Below are positions 9,498 through 18,516 of a stretch of 64,000 nt of DNA, piece by piece. A program made the translations under genes and the position numbers. The notes beneath the pieces are model-generated. The model did not search any database. It was not told the DNA's origin and saw only the letters and a list, made by a program, of their open reading frames with translations. The stretch comes from Planctomycetota bacterium. GTDB taxonomy: Bacteria; Planctomycetota; Planctomycetia; Pirellulales; UBA1268. The stretch spans positions 34,655 through 98,654 of the forward strand of contig VGZO01000013.1 in NCBI GenBank assembly GCA_016872555.1. Reading direction: 5' to 3'. Position 1 is the first letter of the stretch. Each line of letters opens with the position of its first letter.

Positions 9498-9869
9498 CAC
9501 CCCGGGATTCGGCCCCGGTCCTGGAAAGCTGGGGAGCATACCAGGGCCCGGGGAGGAACCGTTCCCTTCCGCCCGCGGAACGGATTCGAAAAACCGAGCG
9601 AGACGCTGACAAAACGGCCTTGATTCATTATGCCACGACTCGTACTGTCCGCCCGCTCGAAGGCCACACGGGGCGACCGACAGCCCTGGCCAGGAAGGCG
9701 ACAGGCACGGATGCCGTCGCCGTCCCGGTGACGTGCCCGTGATGATCCAATCGCTCCCGGAAACGGTTCAGGTTCTCCGCCCCCCTGGGACCTGGACCGT
9801 TCCGGGGGCCTTTGTTTTTCAGGGCCCCCGCGGGGCAGCCGATCCGCTGCCGCCGGCTACCATGCGGGT
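9498..9869. other. Intergenic region with GC hairpin
   Basis: This 372-base divergent gap should hold promoters for the thioredoxin-like gene and the small membrane protein. A perfect 8-bp inverted repeat (9803-9810 with 9823-9830) flanks a T-rich 12-base loop. No RNA gene or clear -10/-35 pair was recognised. Confidence 0.4.
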
Positions 9870-10085
9870 ATGGCAATCGCCACGACCCCGCCGGGCGCAG
9901 AACGCTTGATCCGTTGGATCATGGTGGCGCTGGTCGTCTGGGCGGTCGTCCACGCGCTCGGCGCCTGGACGCTCAACCACGATGCCCGGCGTCCGGTTGT
10001 GGTGATCACCTGCATGGCCGCGTTTCTCGGTTTCTGGTCCGCGTTGCTCGCCGCCCGGCGACGGCGGCTGGCCCGGGGGCGCTGA
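9870..10085 (+). CDS. Small two-helix membrane protein
   Basis: A 71-residue protein with two predicted membrane helices (WIMVALVVWAVVHALGAWTL and VVVITCMAAFLGFWSALLA) and an Arg-rich C-terminal tail that would lie in the cytoplasm. It ends 35 bases before the convergent end of the metalloprotease gene. Only weak ribosome-site similarity is seen. The hydrophobic pattern and positive-inside tail argue that it is real; function unknown. Confidence 0.6.
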   Translation: MAIATTPPGAERLIRWIMVALVVWAVVHALGAWTLNHDARRPVVVITCMAAFLGFWSALLAARRRRLARGR

Positions 10086-10120
10086 GAGCCTCCTCGCGCC
10101 GAGCGACAAGCCGACCGCCG

Positions 10121-11386
10121 TCAGCGCGACAGCGCCGGCAGCGCGAGTGCTCCGGCGTAGGCGGTGAGCAGGCCGTCGAGCGACAGGTTGAACGACGCCG
10201 ACAGACTGTCTTCGACGGTCGCCCCCTCCTTGATTTCGCGGACGAAGCTTCTGAACCGCCGCCGGTCGCGCCCGGCCATGAAACGCACCAGCCCCGAGGC
10301 GATCCCGTACTGCTCGCCGGCGATGTTCCTGGCGGTGAAAAAATCGGCGCCGACCGATCCAGTGGTTGCCATCAGCGCGCGGGCCTTCGCCTCCTTGGCG
10401 GCCACCTGCCGGCAGGCGGGGACCACCTGGCAGGCGATCCACTCGGCGATCCCCTCGTTGAGCCAATTCGGCAGCTTCACCGGCGACAGCCAGCGGTGGC
10501 TGAATCCGTGGCTCGTCTCGTGGACGATCATGTGCTCGAAGACGAGCTGATCGGAGCCCTTGTGGCAGGTCACGAAGACGCGCCCGTCGGGCGACTGGTG
10601 ACAGGCCCCGTGGACCCCCGCCGGGATCTCCCCCATGATGCGCTTGCCGAAGGCGTGGAAGTCTTCCTCGCGGAGGAACGCGATGACGAGGCATTTTCCG
10701 AGCCACACCGGCTCCCCGGCGGGGATGTCGTAGAGGTCGCACAGCAGGTCGTGCATCCGGTCGAGGCTGGCGACCACCCCGGCGACCTCACCGGCCGGGA
10801 TGTCGGTCGCGAAGATGAACTCGTGCGTCGTCTCGACGCGCATCCCGGGAAAGTCGCGCTGCACGAGGGCGACGAGCTGCTCGAGCTTTTGCACCTCCGC
10901 GGCGTGGTCGGCGGCGGTTTTCGCCGGCCACGGCTCGATGCCGTTGGCCCGCATCCGCGCGGCGCTGGCGGCCGCCTCCTTGCCGCCGGCGTCGCGGCCG
11001 CGCGCCCCACCCGGCCGCAGTGCGTCGCCGGTCGGCCCGGTGTCGTAGACCACCTCGCGGTCGATGACGATCCGCGTCACCCCCGACAGCTGCACCGTCC
11101 GTGGCGGTGCCGCCGGATCGGTGAGCAGGCGGAGGGCGGTCACCTCGCCGCGCTGCCGTGTCACCCCGTCGAGAACCGGACGCACGAGCCGACGACCGCC
11201 CGTGAGCTCCACGGCGTCGAGCTGCCGGCCGACGCTCCGCTGGAGGCGTTGGAACAGTCCGTCCGACGCCACCGGCCGGTCGGCGCGTGCCACGACTGCC
11301 ACCGCTGCCCCGGCGATGAGCAGCAGTGCCGCGCCCCTCAGGACGCTGCCCCGGCACGGCGGAGTTGGGTGCTGGAGAGATCGCAA
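10121..11386 (-). CDS. Exported gluzincin-like metallopeptidase
   Basis: A 421-residue protein with an N-terminal signal peptide (GAALLLIAGAAVAVVARA). The zinc motif HETSH is at residues 289-293, followed by WLNEGIAEW with the presumed third ligand Glu at 311, the pattern of the peptidase MA-like clan. The ORF starts with TTG, supported by AAGGAG 5 bases before it; no ATG start would retain the signal peptide. The start overlaps the end of the upstream CinA/nucleotidyltransferase gene by 49 bases, so the two are probably coupled. Substrate unknown. Confidence 0.83.
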   Translation of the reverse strand: MRSLQHPTPPCRGSVLRGAALLLIAGAAVAVVARADRPVASDGLFQRLQRSVGRQLDAVELTGGRRLVRPVLDGVTRQRGEVTALRLLTDPAAPPRTVQLSGVTRIVIDREVVYDTGPTGDALRPGGARGRDAGGKEAAASAARMRANGIEPWPAKTAADHAAEVQKLEQLVALVQRDFPGMRVETTHEFIFATDIPAGEVAGVVASLDRMHDLLCDLYDIPAGEPVWLGKCLVIAFLREEDFHAFGKRIMGEIPAGVHGACHQSPDGRVFVTCHKGSDQLVFEHMIVHETSHGFSHRWLSPVKLPNWLNEGIAEWIACQVVPACRQVAAKEAKARALMATTGSVGADFFTARNIAGEQYGIASGLVRFMAGRDRRRFRSFVREIKEGATVEDSLSASFNLSLDGLLTAYAGALALPALSR

Positions 11387-12501
11387 CGAAACTCCTTCTC
11401 AGTGACGAACCGAGCGACCGCCCGGAGAGGGGCAGGCGTGTCGGGCCGGTCCGCGGACACGAAGGCTCCGTCCTGGAGCCGACCGAAAACGATCAGTCCC
11501 GCCACGCTCGCCGCGATCCACCGCACCGCGTCGTCGGCGGCGGCAGCCGATCCACCGTAGTATCGCCGATCCCAGAGGCGCGTGAAGGTGTCGGCCCCGA
11601 GGACGAAAAACGCCCCCGGAAACAGCGCCGTCTTCTCGACGAAGGTCGCCGCGCGCGTGAGCCACAGGGTCGCGCCCACGAACCGCGCCTGCCGTGCGGC
11701 GATCTCCACGTAGTCGAGCGCGGGCTTGTCGACGTTTTCGATCGACAGTTCGTATTCGACCTCCCGTCCGACGATCCGGGCCGCCACCGTCGCCATCCCC
11801 CGATGGCCGTCGTGGAGCGGATCGAACGAGCCGGGGAACAGCAACCTTCCCGGCGTGCCCCCGGGAGCGTCGCCGTCGATGGCCGACACGCCCCGCCGGT
11901 CTCCGGCCAGAAGCGCCCGCCACGGCGCCGGCGCCACGACGCGCTGCACGACGATCTCCTCGTCGGGCTGCAGCGCGGGGCGCCCGGGCAGCGGCACCGG
12001 CGTACCACACTCGGCCGCGACCGCGGCGAGGAGGAGCCACGCCGCCACATCCTCTTCCGCGGACCGTGTCCGGAGCCCCTTGGAGAACGTGAGGGAGTGA
12101 ACCGCCGTGGCGGCGAGCGACTGGACCGCGACGACCGCCCGGTGGTCGCCCTGCTTGGGACGCACCGTTGCGAGACTCGCGGTCACGGCAGCGCCGAGGG
12201 CCCCGCCGGCGGGGGCGCCGAGAGCCCGGGCCCGGGCCCACGCCGCCATCGCCAGCCGGCGTGACGCGCGCGACGAGCAGTAGCTTTCCTGCTTTCCCCC
12301 CAGCAGCCGATCGACAGCCGCGCGCGCGTGGGGAACGAGCCCCTCGAGCAGCACCCGACTGGCCCCTGGCGTACGTGCCAGCGCTGCCACGGCGCCCGCT
12401 CCTCCGCCGGCTGCCGTGGCCACCAGACTTGCCCCGTCTGCCGCCGTCCGGCCGATGACAGTGGCGGCGGAGGCGGCGAGAAGATCGCGGCTGAGATCCA
12501 C
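11338..12501 (-). CDS. CinA-C-like domain fused to nucleotidyltransferase
   Basis: This 387-residue protein combines two domains. The N-terminal half (about residues 20-165) resembles the CinA C-terminal/PncC amidase fold (TAAGGGAGAVAALARTPGAS, then LVPHARAAVDRLLG). The C-terminal half is a nucleotidyltransferase with FPGSFDPLHDGH (HxGH motif) and, near the end, LSSTQLR, equivalent to the ISSTxxR motif of NadD/NMN adenylyltransferases. The pairing suggests an enzyme of pyridine-nucleotide salvage that deamidates NMN and adenylates the product (inference). The GTG start at 12501 has GGAG 8 bases before it; an ATG at 12567 overlaps the divergent gene's start. Confidence 0.8.
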   Translation of the reverse strand: MDLSRDLLAASAATVIGRTAADGASLVATAAGGGAGAVAALARTPGASRVLLEGLVPHARAAVDRLLGGKQESYCSSRASRRLAMAAWARARALGAPAGGALGAAVTASLATVRPKQGDHRAVVAVQSLAATAVHSLTFSKGLRTRSAEEDVAAWLLLAAVAAECGTPVPLPGRPALQPDEEIVVQRVVAPAPWRALLAGDRRGVSAIDGDAPGGTPGRLLFPGSFDPLHDGHRGMATVAARIVGREVEYELSIENVDKPALDYVEIAARQARFVGATLWLTRAATFVEKTALFPGAFFVLGADTFTRLWDRRYYGGSAAAADDAVRWIAASVAGLIVFGRLQDGAFVSADRPDTPAPLRAVARFVTEKEFRCDLSSTQLRRAGAAS

Positions 12502-12565
12502 GAAAACCGCTCCAGCACGCCTCCCCGGCGGGCCGATGCTGACACGGTCACCGAGGGGGGAATGC

Positions 12566-13141
12566 ATGATGATAGCCGGCTCGCCGCCGCGCCCCGCGCA
12601 AGCGCGCTACCGGGCGGCCCTGGTCCTGGTGGCCACGCTCGGCCAGGCCATGGGGACCGAGCCGCCGGCCGTCACGGCCGCGGACGTCGACCGAATCGCG
12701 ACTCACGACCGGACCAGCGCGGAGAGGCGGACCGATCGTCCTCCCACCGCGGCACAGCCACCCGCCCGGGCCAGCGGCGACGCGGGAGCGAGCAGCGGCG
12801 GAGCCCTCGACGCGGCGCGCGTGGAGCGGGAAACCGAAGCCATCCTCGCGCGACTGTTGCCGCCGCGGCGCGACGCCGTCGCCGATTGGACCGCGGGGTC
12901 GTCATGCCTGCACGCCCCCGGGGATCCGCGCTGGCTCACGCCGTGCGTGCCCGGCCCCCCGTGCGACCCGTCGCTGCCTCCTCGCCCTTTCGACCTGATC
13001 GGGATCCGCGGGGCGCCGACCGGGGGACCGATCTATGCCGGTCCCTGCGCGCCGCGCACGGGGAGCCACGAGTGTGGCCCGGCCCCGCGGCTCCACCGTG
13101 CGCACGACTGGATGTTCGACCGCTTTTACCGGGCGAAGTAG
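12566..13141 (+). CDS. Exported Cys-rich protein, function unknown
   Basis: A 191-residue product with a signal peptide (AALVLVATLGQAMG) and an ATG preceded by GAGGGGGG. The mature C-terminus is rich in Cys and Pro (SSCLHAPGD, TPCVPGPPCDPS, YAGPCAPRTGSHECGP) and ends WMFDRFYRAK. The Cys count suggests extracytoplasmic disulfides. No family is recognised. Its last 16 bases overlap the end of a convergent gene. Confidence 0.55.
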   Translation: MMIAGSPPRPAQARYRAALVLVATLGQAMGTEPPAVTAADVDRIATHDRTSAERRTDRPPTAAQPPARASGDAGASSGGALDAARVERETEAILARLLPPRRDAVADWTAGSSCLHAPGDPRWLTPCVPGPPCDPSLPPRPFDLIGIRGAPTGGPIYAGPCAPRTGSHECGPAPRLHRAHDWMFDRFYRAK

Positions 13142-13842
13142 AGCTCGCGGACGATGAGCGCGACCAGCGCGGCGCCGACCACCCCGAGGCCGCCGATCAG
13201 CGCCCACATCCCACCCGACAGGCACCCCAGCCCCAGCCAGCCGCAGTCGCCCGTGAGGGCGGGATCTGGCGTGTCCTCGGGGCTCGCCACCGCAGCACCG
13301 GGCCCGGGTGCCGGTCGGGAATCGCCCGCCGAAGCCAGCGGCGGTCGATCCGCGCGCCGGCGCTGCGGCTGACCGGAGACGGGCCCGTCGCGGCGAGCCG
13401 GTGGCGCGGCCGACACCCCCTCGAACTCGGTGCCCGAAAGGGCGTCGAAGGTTGCCGTGCCACCGCTCGCTCCGCGCCGCGAGGTCGAGGCATCGAGGTC
13501 GATCAGCCCACCGACATTCCATCCCTGCCGGAGCTTCGGATCGAAATCGGCCGCGGGCACGGGCGACTCGAGAACCGATGCCGCTCCCACGCTGCCCGGG
13601 CCGGGCGTGAACAGCGGAGTCAGGTCGATCGGCGGTGTGTCGGCAGACCGCCCGACGGTCTGACCAGCCGCGGGCGGCACATCGCCCCCGGCCAGCCAGG
13701 CGAGGCCGGCGGTCGTCGCCATCACGAGCACACCGCCCCGTCGGCACCGCGAGACGACGGGGTGTGCCCGGTGGGAACGCGCCCCGGGGGGAGCGCCTTC
13801 GTGGCTCATCGGGCGGCGGAGGATCGGGGCACGCCGGGTCAA
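13126..13842 (-). CDS. Exported protein with C-terminal membrane anchor
   Basis: The 238-residue product has an N-terminal hydrophobic segment (GGVLVMATTAGLAWLAGG) after a long basic n-region, a low-complexity Ser/Pro/Arg middle part, and a C-terminal membrane helix (MWALIGGLGVVGAALVALIVREL). It begins with TTG at 13842, 7 bases after GAGGAG; an ATG at 13809 lacks a ribosome site. Two short Cys motifs (DCGWLGLGC) precede the anchor. It may be tail-anchored or a two-pass protein. Function unknown. Confidence 0.6.
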   Translation of the reverse strand: MTRRAPILRRPMSHEGAPPGARSHRAHPVVSRCRRGGVLVMATTAGLAWLAGGDVPPAAGQTVGRSADTPPIDLTPLFTPGPGSVGAASVLESPVPAADFDPKLRQGWNVGGLIDLDASTSRRGASGGTATFDALSGTEFEGVSAAPPARRDGPVSGQPQRRRADRPPLASAGDSRPAPGPGAAVASPEDTPDPALTGDCGWLGLGCLSGGMWALIGGLGVVGAALVALIVRELYFAR

Positions 13843-14084
13843 TCCGGGACTCCTCGCGTGGAGTGGGTACCCGCGCGATCGGGATTATCGTTGCCACCGC
13901 AGTGCCGTCAACGACGGTCCGCGCCGATCCCGGCGGCTTGTCCCGCTGCCGGCCGCGCCCCACACTGTCGGCCGGGCGACGGCCGGAAAGGTTTCGGGGT
14001 TCCGCGGCCCGAAGGATCGGCGCGGGCGCCTGTGGCGGGCTCACCCGCCCCCCGAGCGGGTAGCCAGTGAATGGAGAGGGATCG

Positions 14085-15188
14085 ATGCGGGCTGCGATCA
14101 TCGGCATCGGTGCCATCGCCCGGATGCACGCCCGGGCACTGGCCGACCTCGACGGCGTCGAACTGGTCGCCGCGACCTGCCGCACCGAGGAGAAGGGGCG
14201 GGCCTTCGCCCGCGACCACGGCTGCCGCTGGTACGCCGACACCGGCACGATGCTGCGGCGCGAGAAGCCCGATTTCGTCACCATCGCGACTCCCTCGGGA
14301 GCCCATCTGGAAGCCGTGCTCGCCGCGGCCCGCCGGGGCATCCACGTGATCTGCGAGAAGCCGCTGGAGATCACGCTGCCGCGCGTCGACCGGATGATCG
14401 CCGCGGCGCGGCGGGGCGGAGTCGTCCTCGGGGCGATCTTTCCGCAGCGCTTCAATCCGGTGGTCCAGGCCGTCCATGCCGCCGCCGCGGCGGGGCGCTT
14501 CGGCGACCTCGCCGTGGCCTCGTGCCACGTCCCCTGGTGGCGCGACGACGCCTACTACGGCCCGGGCCGTTGGCAGGGGACGAAGCGGCTCGACGGCGGC
14601 GGCGCGCTGATGAACCAGTCGATCCACGGCGTCGACGCCCTGCAGTGGATCGCGGGGGCGATGACGCCGGGGCTGGCGCCCCACGAGAACCCGGTCGAGA
14701 GCGTGGTGGCGCTGACCGCCGTGAGGTCCCACGACCGGGAGCGTCTCGAGGTCGAGGACACCTGCGTGGCGATCCTCCGGTTCAAGAACGGCGGGCTCGG
14801 GCAGATCCTCGCCGCCACCAGTCTCTATCCCGGACAGCTCCGCCGGATCCTCGTCGGCGGCCGCGACGGCACCGCCGAGATCCTCGAGGAACAGCTCGTC
14901 GACTGGCGCTTCCGCACCGCCACCGCCGCCGACGACGCGACCCGCGCGCGGCTCGGCCACGCCAGCTCGACCAGCGGCGGCGCCGCCGACCCGATGGCGA
15001 TCAACGAGGCCTGCCACACCCGCAACTTCGCCGCCTTTCTCGACGCCCTCCGTGCCGGTCGGGCACCCGAGCTCAACGACCTCGAGGGGCGCAAAGCTGT
15101 GGCGATCGTCGATGCCTGCTACCGCTCGGCCCGGACCGGCCGAACAGCCCGTGTCGGAGACCCGGCACCGCCGGCGGAGGACCGATGA
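14085..15188 (+). CDS. Gfo/Idh/MocA family oxidoreductase
   Basis: A 367-residue NAD(P)-dependent sugar/inositol dehydrogenase-type protein. The Rossmann start IGIGAIARMHARAL, the catalytic EKP (ICEKPLEI, about residue 98) and the second-domain GGGALMNQSIHGVDALQW motif are all present. GGAGAGGG precedes the ATG by 4 bases. The stop overlaps the start of the downstream isomerase (ATGA), and an MFS carrier follows, suggesting uptake and oxidation or epimerisation of a sugar-like substrate. The exact substrate cannot be read off. Confidence 0.92.
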   Translation: MRAAIIGIGAIARMHARALADLDGVELVAATCRTEEKGRAFARDHGCRWYADTGTMLRREKPDFVTIATPSGAHLEAVLAAARRGIHVICEKPLEITLPRVDRMIAAARRGGVVLGAIFPQRFNPVVQAVHAAAAAGRFGDLAVASCHVPWWRDDAYYGPGRWQGTKRLDGGGALMNQSIHGVDALQWIAGAMTPGLAPHENPVESVVALTAVRSHDRERLEVEDTCVAILRFKNGGLGQILAATSLYPGQLRRILVGGRDGTAEILEEQLVDWRFRTATAADDATRARLGHASSTSGGAADPMAINEACHTRNFAAFLDALRAGRAPELNDLEGRKAVAIVDACYRSARTGRTARVGDPAPPAEDR

Positions 15189-16018
15189 ACAGCCCGTTCC
15201 GGTACGCGATCTGCAACGAGACGTTCGCCGACTGGCCGCTGGAGAAAGCCTGCGACCTCGCGGCCGCGTGCGGCTACACCGGCCTCGAGATCGCGCCGTT
15301 CACGCTCGCCCCGCTGGCCGGAGAGATCTCCGCACGGCAGCGCGGCGAAATCGTGCGGACGATCGCCCGGGCGGGGCTCGAGTGTGTCGGCCTCCACTGG
15401 CTGCTGGCGAAGACCGAGGGGTTCCACGTCACCCACCCCGATCCGGCGGTGCGCCTGGCGACGGTCGAGTACCTCGGCGACCTGGCGCGCCTCTGCCACG
15501 AGCTCGGCGGAAGGGTGCTCGTGTTCGGCTCGCCACGGCAGCGGAGCCTCGTTCCGGGCGTCACCCGGGCGCTGGCCTTCGACCACCTCCACGAGGTGTT
15601 TTCGCGGCTCGTCCCGGCCCTCGAGGCGACCGACACGGTGCTGGCGGTCGAGCCCCTCGCCCCCACCGAGACCGACGTCCTCACCACCGCCGCCGAGACC
15701 TGCCGGCTCCTCGAGCGGATCGGTTCCCCCCACGTCCGCCTCCACCTCGACGTCAAGGCGATGTCGGCCGAGGCCGAGCCGATCCCCGATCTGATCCACG
15801 CCTCGGCTGCGTGGCTGGAGCATTTCCACGCCAACGACGTCAACCTTCAGGGGCCGGGGTTCGGCGCGGTCGAGTTCACTCCGATCCTCCAAGCCCTCGC
15901 CGACATCCGCTACGCCGGGTGGGTGAGCGTCGAGGTGTTCGACTATGCTCCGGGCCCGGAGCGGCTGGCGCGCGAGAGCATCGCCTCCATGCAGGGGATC
16001 GAGGCGGCGCTCGACTGA
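15185..16018 (+). CDS. Sugar phosphate isomerase/epimerase (TIM barrel)
   Basis: This 277-residue protein of the AP-endonuclease-2-like TIM-barrel family (IolE/hydroxypyruvate isomerase type) shows the typical C-terminal strand motifs with putative metal ligands: VEPLAPTETD, LHLDVKAM, HFHANDVN and VSVEVFDY. GGAGGACCG sits before the ATG, which overlaps the previous stop codon. With the MocA-type oxidoreductase and the MFS carrier it forms a three-gene sugar module. Specific substrate unknown. Confidence 0.9.
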   Translation: MNSPFRYAICNETFADWPLEKACDLAAACGYTGLEIAPFTLAPLAGEISARQRGEIVRTIARAGLECVGLHWLLAKTEGFHVTHPDPAVRLATVEYLGDLARLCHELGGRVLVFGSPRQRSLVPGVTRALAFDHLHEVFSRLVPALEATDTVLAVEPLAPTETDVLTTAAETCRLLERIGSPHVRLHLDVKAMSAEAEPIPDLIHASAAWLEHFHANDVNLQGPGFGAVEFTPILQALADIRYAGWVSVEVFDYAPGPERLARESIASMQGIEAALD

Positions 16019-16055
16019 GCCTTCCCGGCCGCGCCGCACGGCACGGAGACCGACC

Positions 16056-17498
16056 ATGGCCGACCTCGCCCACGTCTCCCCGCCCGGCCGCCGGCCGGCC
16101 GACGACGGCACGCCATGGTGGACGGGGCTGACGCGCTACCACTGGTTCGTGCTCACGGTGGCGGCGCTCGGCTGGCTGTTCGACTGCCTCGACCAGCAGC
16201 TGTTCAATCTCGCGCGCAAGCCGGCGATGGAGAGCCTGCTGGCGACGGCGCCGCTCGACCCGGGCCAGGTTCAACCGAGCGAGGAGGAGCGCAAGGCGCT
16301 GGCGAAGAAGGTCGACTTCTACGGCGGCCTGTCGACCTGCATCTTCCTTGCCGGCTGGGCCACCGGGGGGCTGATCTTCGGCGTCGTCGGCGACCGCTTC
16401 GGCCGGGCGCGGACGATGCTGATCACGATCCTCATCTATTCGCTGTGCACCGGGTTGTCGGCGTTGTCGCGCGGGTTCTGGGATTTCGCCTTCTACAGGT
16501 TCATCACCGGGCTCGGCGTCGGCGGGGAATTCGCCGTCGGCGTGGCGCTGGTCGCCGAGGTGATGCCCGACCGGGCCCGGCCCCACGCGCTCGGCCTCCT
16601 CCAGGCGTTCTCGGCGCTCGGCAACTTCGGCGCCGCGGCGATCGGCATCGCGCTGGGGCTGTGGCAATTGTCGACGGCGGAGGGATTGATCTACGGCTGG
16701 GAGCCATGGCGCTGGAAGTTCGTCATCGGCGCCCTGCCGGCCGTGCTGGCGCTGGTGATCCGCTCCGGCCTCGAGGAGCCGGAGCGGTGGAAGGCGATGA
16801 AGGCCAAGGCCGCGGAGACCGGCGACGTGCTCGGTGGCTACAACGCGCTGTTCGCCCATCCGCGCTGGAGGCGCAACGCCCTTCTCGGCATGCTGCTGGC
16901 CTGCGCCGGCGTGATCGGGCTGTGGGGGATCGGGTTCTTCTCGATCGACCTGCAGATGAGCGTGTTGCGGAAGACGTTCCAGGCCCAGGGCCTCGAGGGG
17001 GCGGCGCTCAAGGGGCGGCTGACGATCGCCTCGGGGGTGGCCTCGATGCTGATCCAGGTCGGCGCCTTCACAGGGATGATGCTCTCGGCACGGATCTGCA
17101 ACCGGATCGGCCGGCGGCCGTTCTTCGCGATCTTCCTCGTGCTGGCGCTGTTGTCGACGATGATGGTCTTCCAGTTCCTCGACGACGTCACCGACTTCTG
17201 GATGCTGCCGGTGATGGGGTTCTGCCAACTGTCGTTGTTCGCCGGCTACGCGATCTACTTTCCCGAGTTGTTCCCGACCCGGTTGCGCAGCACGGGGACG
17301 AGCTTCTGCTACAACGTCGGCCGGTTCGTCGCCGCCAGCGGGCCGTTCCTGCTCGGCCAGCTCTCGTCCGGCGTGTTTTCCGGCTGGGCGGAGCCGCTGC
17401 GGCCGTCGGGCACGCTGATGTGCCTGGTGTTTCTCGTCGGACTGGCAGTCCTCCCCCTGCTTCCGGAGACCGCCGGCCAGCCGCTGCCGGAGGACTGA
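16056..17498 (+). CDS. MFS transporter (sugar/anion type)
   Basis: A 480-residue carrier with twelve hydrophobic segments. Family signatures include GDRFGRARTML after helix 2, FYRFITGLGVGGEFAVGVALVAE, and RRPFFAIFLV after helix 8. An extended periplasmic insertion (EEERKALAKKVDFYGG) follows helix 1, as in several planctomycete MFS proteins. GGAGACCG lies before the ATG. Its place after the dehydrogenase and isomerase suggests it imports their substrate. Direction and substrate are inferred only. Confidence 0.9.
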   Translation: MADLAHVSPPGRRPADDGTPWWTGLTRYHWFVLTVAALGWLFDCLDQQLFNLARKPAMESLLATAPLDPGQVQPSEEERKALAKKVDFYGGLSTCIFLAGWATGGLIFGVVGDRFGRARTMLITILIYSLCTGLSALSRGFWDFAFYRFITGLGVGGEFAVGVALVAEVMPDRARPHALGLLQAFSALGNFGAAAIGIALGLWQLSTAEGLIYGWEPWRWKFVIGALPAVLALVIRSGLEEPERWKAMKAKAAETGDVLGGYNALFAHPRWRRNALLGMLLACAGVIGLWGIGFFSIDLQMSVLRKTFQAQGLEGAALKGRLTIASGVASMLIQVGAFTGMMLSARICNRIGRRPFFAIFLVLALLSTMMVFQFLDDVTDFWMLPVMGFCQLSLFAGYAIYFPELFPTRLRSTGTSFCYNVGRFVAASGPFLLGQLSSGVFSGWAEPLRPSGTLMCLVFLVGLAVLPLLPETAGQPLPED

Positions 17499-17564
17499 CG
17501 CCCGCGACTTCGGCCGGGGAATCGCCGCGCCGCCGATTGCTTCCGTCGCCACCCCCCCCGGCCG

Positions 17565-17570
17565 TAGACT
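17565..17570 (+). promoter_or_regulatory. Candidate -10 box (TAGACT)
   Basis: TAGACT within a GC-rich stretch 88 bases upstream of the metallopeptidase ATG. It is a one-base variant of the TATACT seen before the tRNA. No clear -35 element. Confidence 0.35.
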
Positions 17571-17657
17571 CTGGCGCCAACGGGCCGGTGGCCACCGCCG
17601 CCGGCCGTTCGCCTCTTCCAGCCCCCCCCCAGCCCCCCTCCAGGAGTCCGTCCGACC

Positions 17658-18512
17658 ATGCGCTGGGAAGGTCGTCGTCAGAGCGAGAACGTCGAGGATC
17701 GCCGGAGCATGGCCGCGCCCGCTTTCGTCGGCGGCAGCCTGCTCACGCTGCTGATCATGTTCACGATGCTGTTCTTCGGTGCCGATCCGCGGCAGGTCGC
17801 GGCGATCGCGCCCCAAGCCGGACCGCCGCGCGTCGCCAAGAGCCCGGCGGCGAAGAAGGCCGACGAGGAGATGACGAAGTTCGTCAAGACCGTCCTTGCC
17901 GACACCGAGGACGTGTGGGGGCAGTTGTTTCCCAAAGCGTTCGGCGCTCGCTACTCGCCCCCCACGCTCGTGATCTTCGAGAAGGCCGTCCAGAGCGCCT
18001 GTGGCATGGCGAGCGCCGCCGCCGGCCCCTTCTACTGCCCGCTCGACAAGAAGGTGTACATCGACCTGGCGTTCTACGACGAGCTCAAACGCCGCTTCGG
18101 TGCCCCGGGTGACTTCGCCCAGGCCTACGTGGTCGCCCACGAGATCGGACACCACGTCCAGAACCAGCTCGGGATCAGTGCCAAGGTCCAGTCCCTCCAG
18201 GGCAGGGTGCCGCAGGCGGAATACAACAAGTACTCGGTGCGGATGGAGCTGCAGGCCGACTTCCTCGCCGGAGTCTGGGCCCATCACGTCGCCCGCTACG
18301 CGGGAATCCTCGACGAGGAGGACATCTACGAGGCGGTGAATGCCGCCCAGGCGATCGGCGACGACCGGATCCAGGCGAAGACGCAGGGTTACGTCGTCCA
18401 GGAAGCGTTCACGCACGGCACGAGCGAGCAGCGCGCCCGCTGGTTCCTCCACGGCCTCACGACCGGCGATCCGCGCCTCATGGACCGGGCCTTCGAGGTC
18501 GACGAACCGTGA
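17658..18512 (+). CDS. ypfJ: YpfJ-type neutral zinc metallopeptidase
   Basis: A 284-residue membrane-anchored peptidase of the YpfJ family. The N-terminus has the family's conserved MRWEGRRQSENVEDRR opening, then one membrane helix (GGSLLTLLIMFTMLFFG). The active site is HEIGHH (residues 161-166) with the ELQAD motif near 197-201 supplying the third ligand. Length and order match the family. The terminal HGTSEQRARWFLHGL motif is also typical. It ends just before the SDR pseudogene. Its physiological substrate is unknown. Confidence 0.95.
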   Translation: MRWEGRRQSENVEDRRSMAAPAFVGGSLLTLLIMFTMLFFGADPRQVAAIAPQAGPPRVAKSPAAKKADEEMTKFVKTVLADTEDVWGQLFPKAFGARYSPPTLVIFEKAVQSACGMASAAAGPFYCPLDKKVYIDLAFYDELKRRFGAPGDFAQAYVVAHEIGHHVQNQLGISAKVQSLQGRVPQAEYNKYSVRMELQADFLAGVWAHHVARYAGILDEEDIYEAVNAAQAIGDDRIQAKTQGYVVQEAFTHGTSEQRARWFLHGLTTGDPRLMDRAFEVDEP

Positions 18513-18516
18513 TCGC

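Noticed and set aside
9803..9830. GC hairpin with T-rich loop as a transcription terminator
   Set aside because: The T-run lies in the loop rather than after the stem, and it sits between divergent genes where no terminator is expected.
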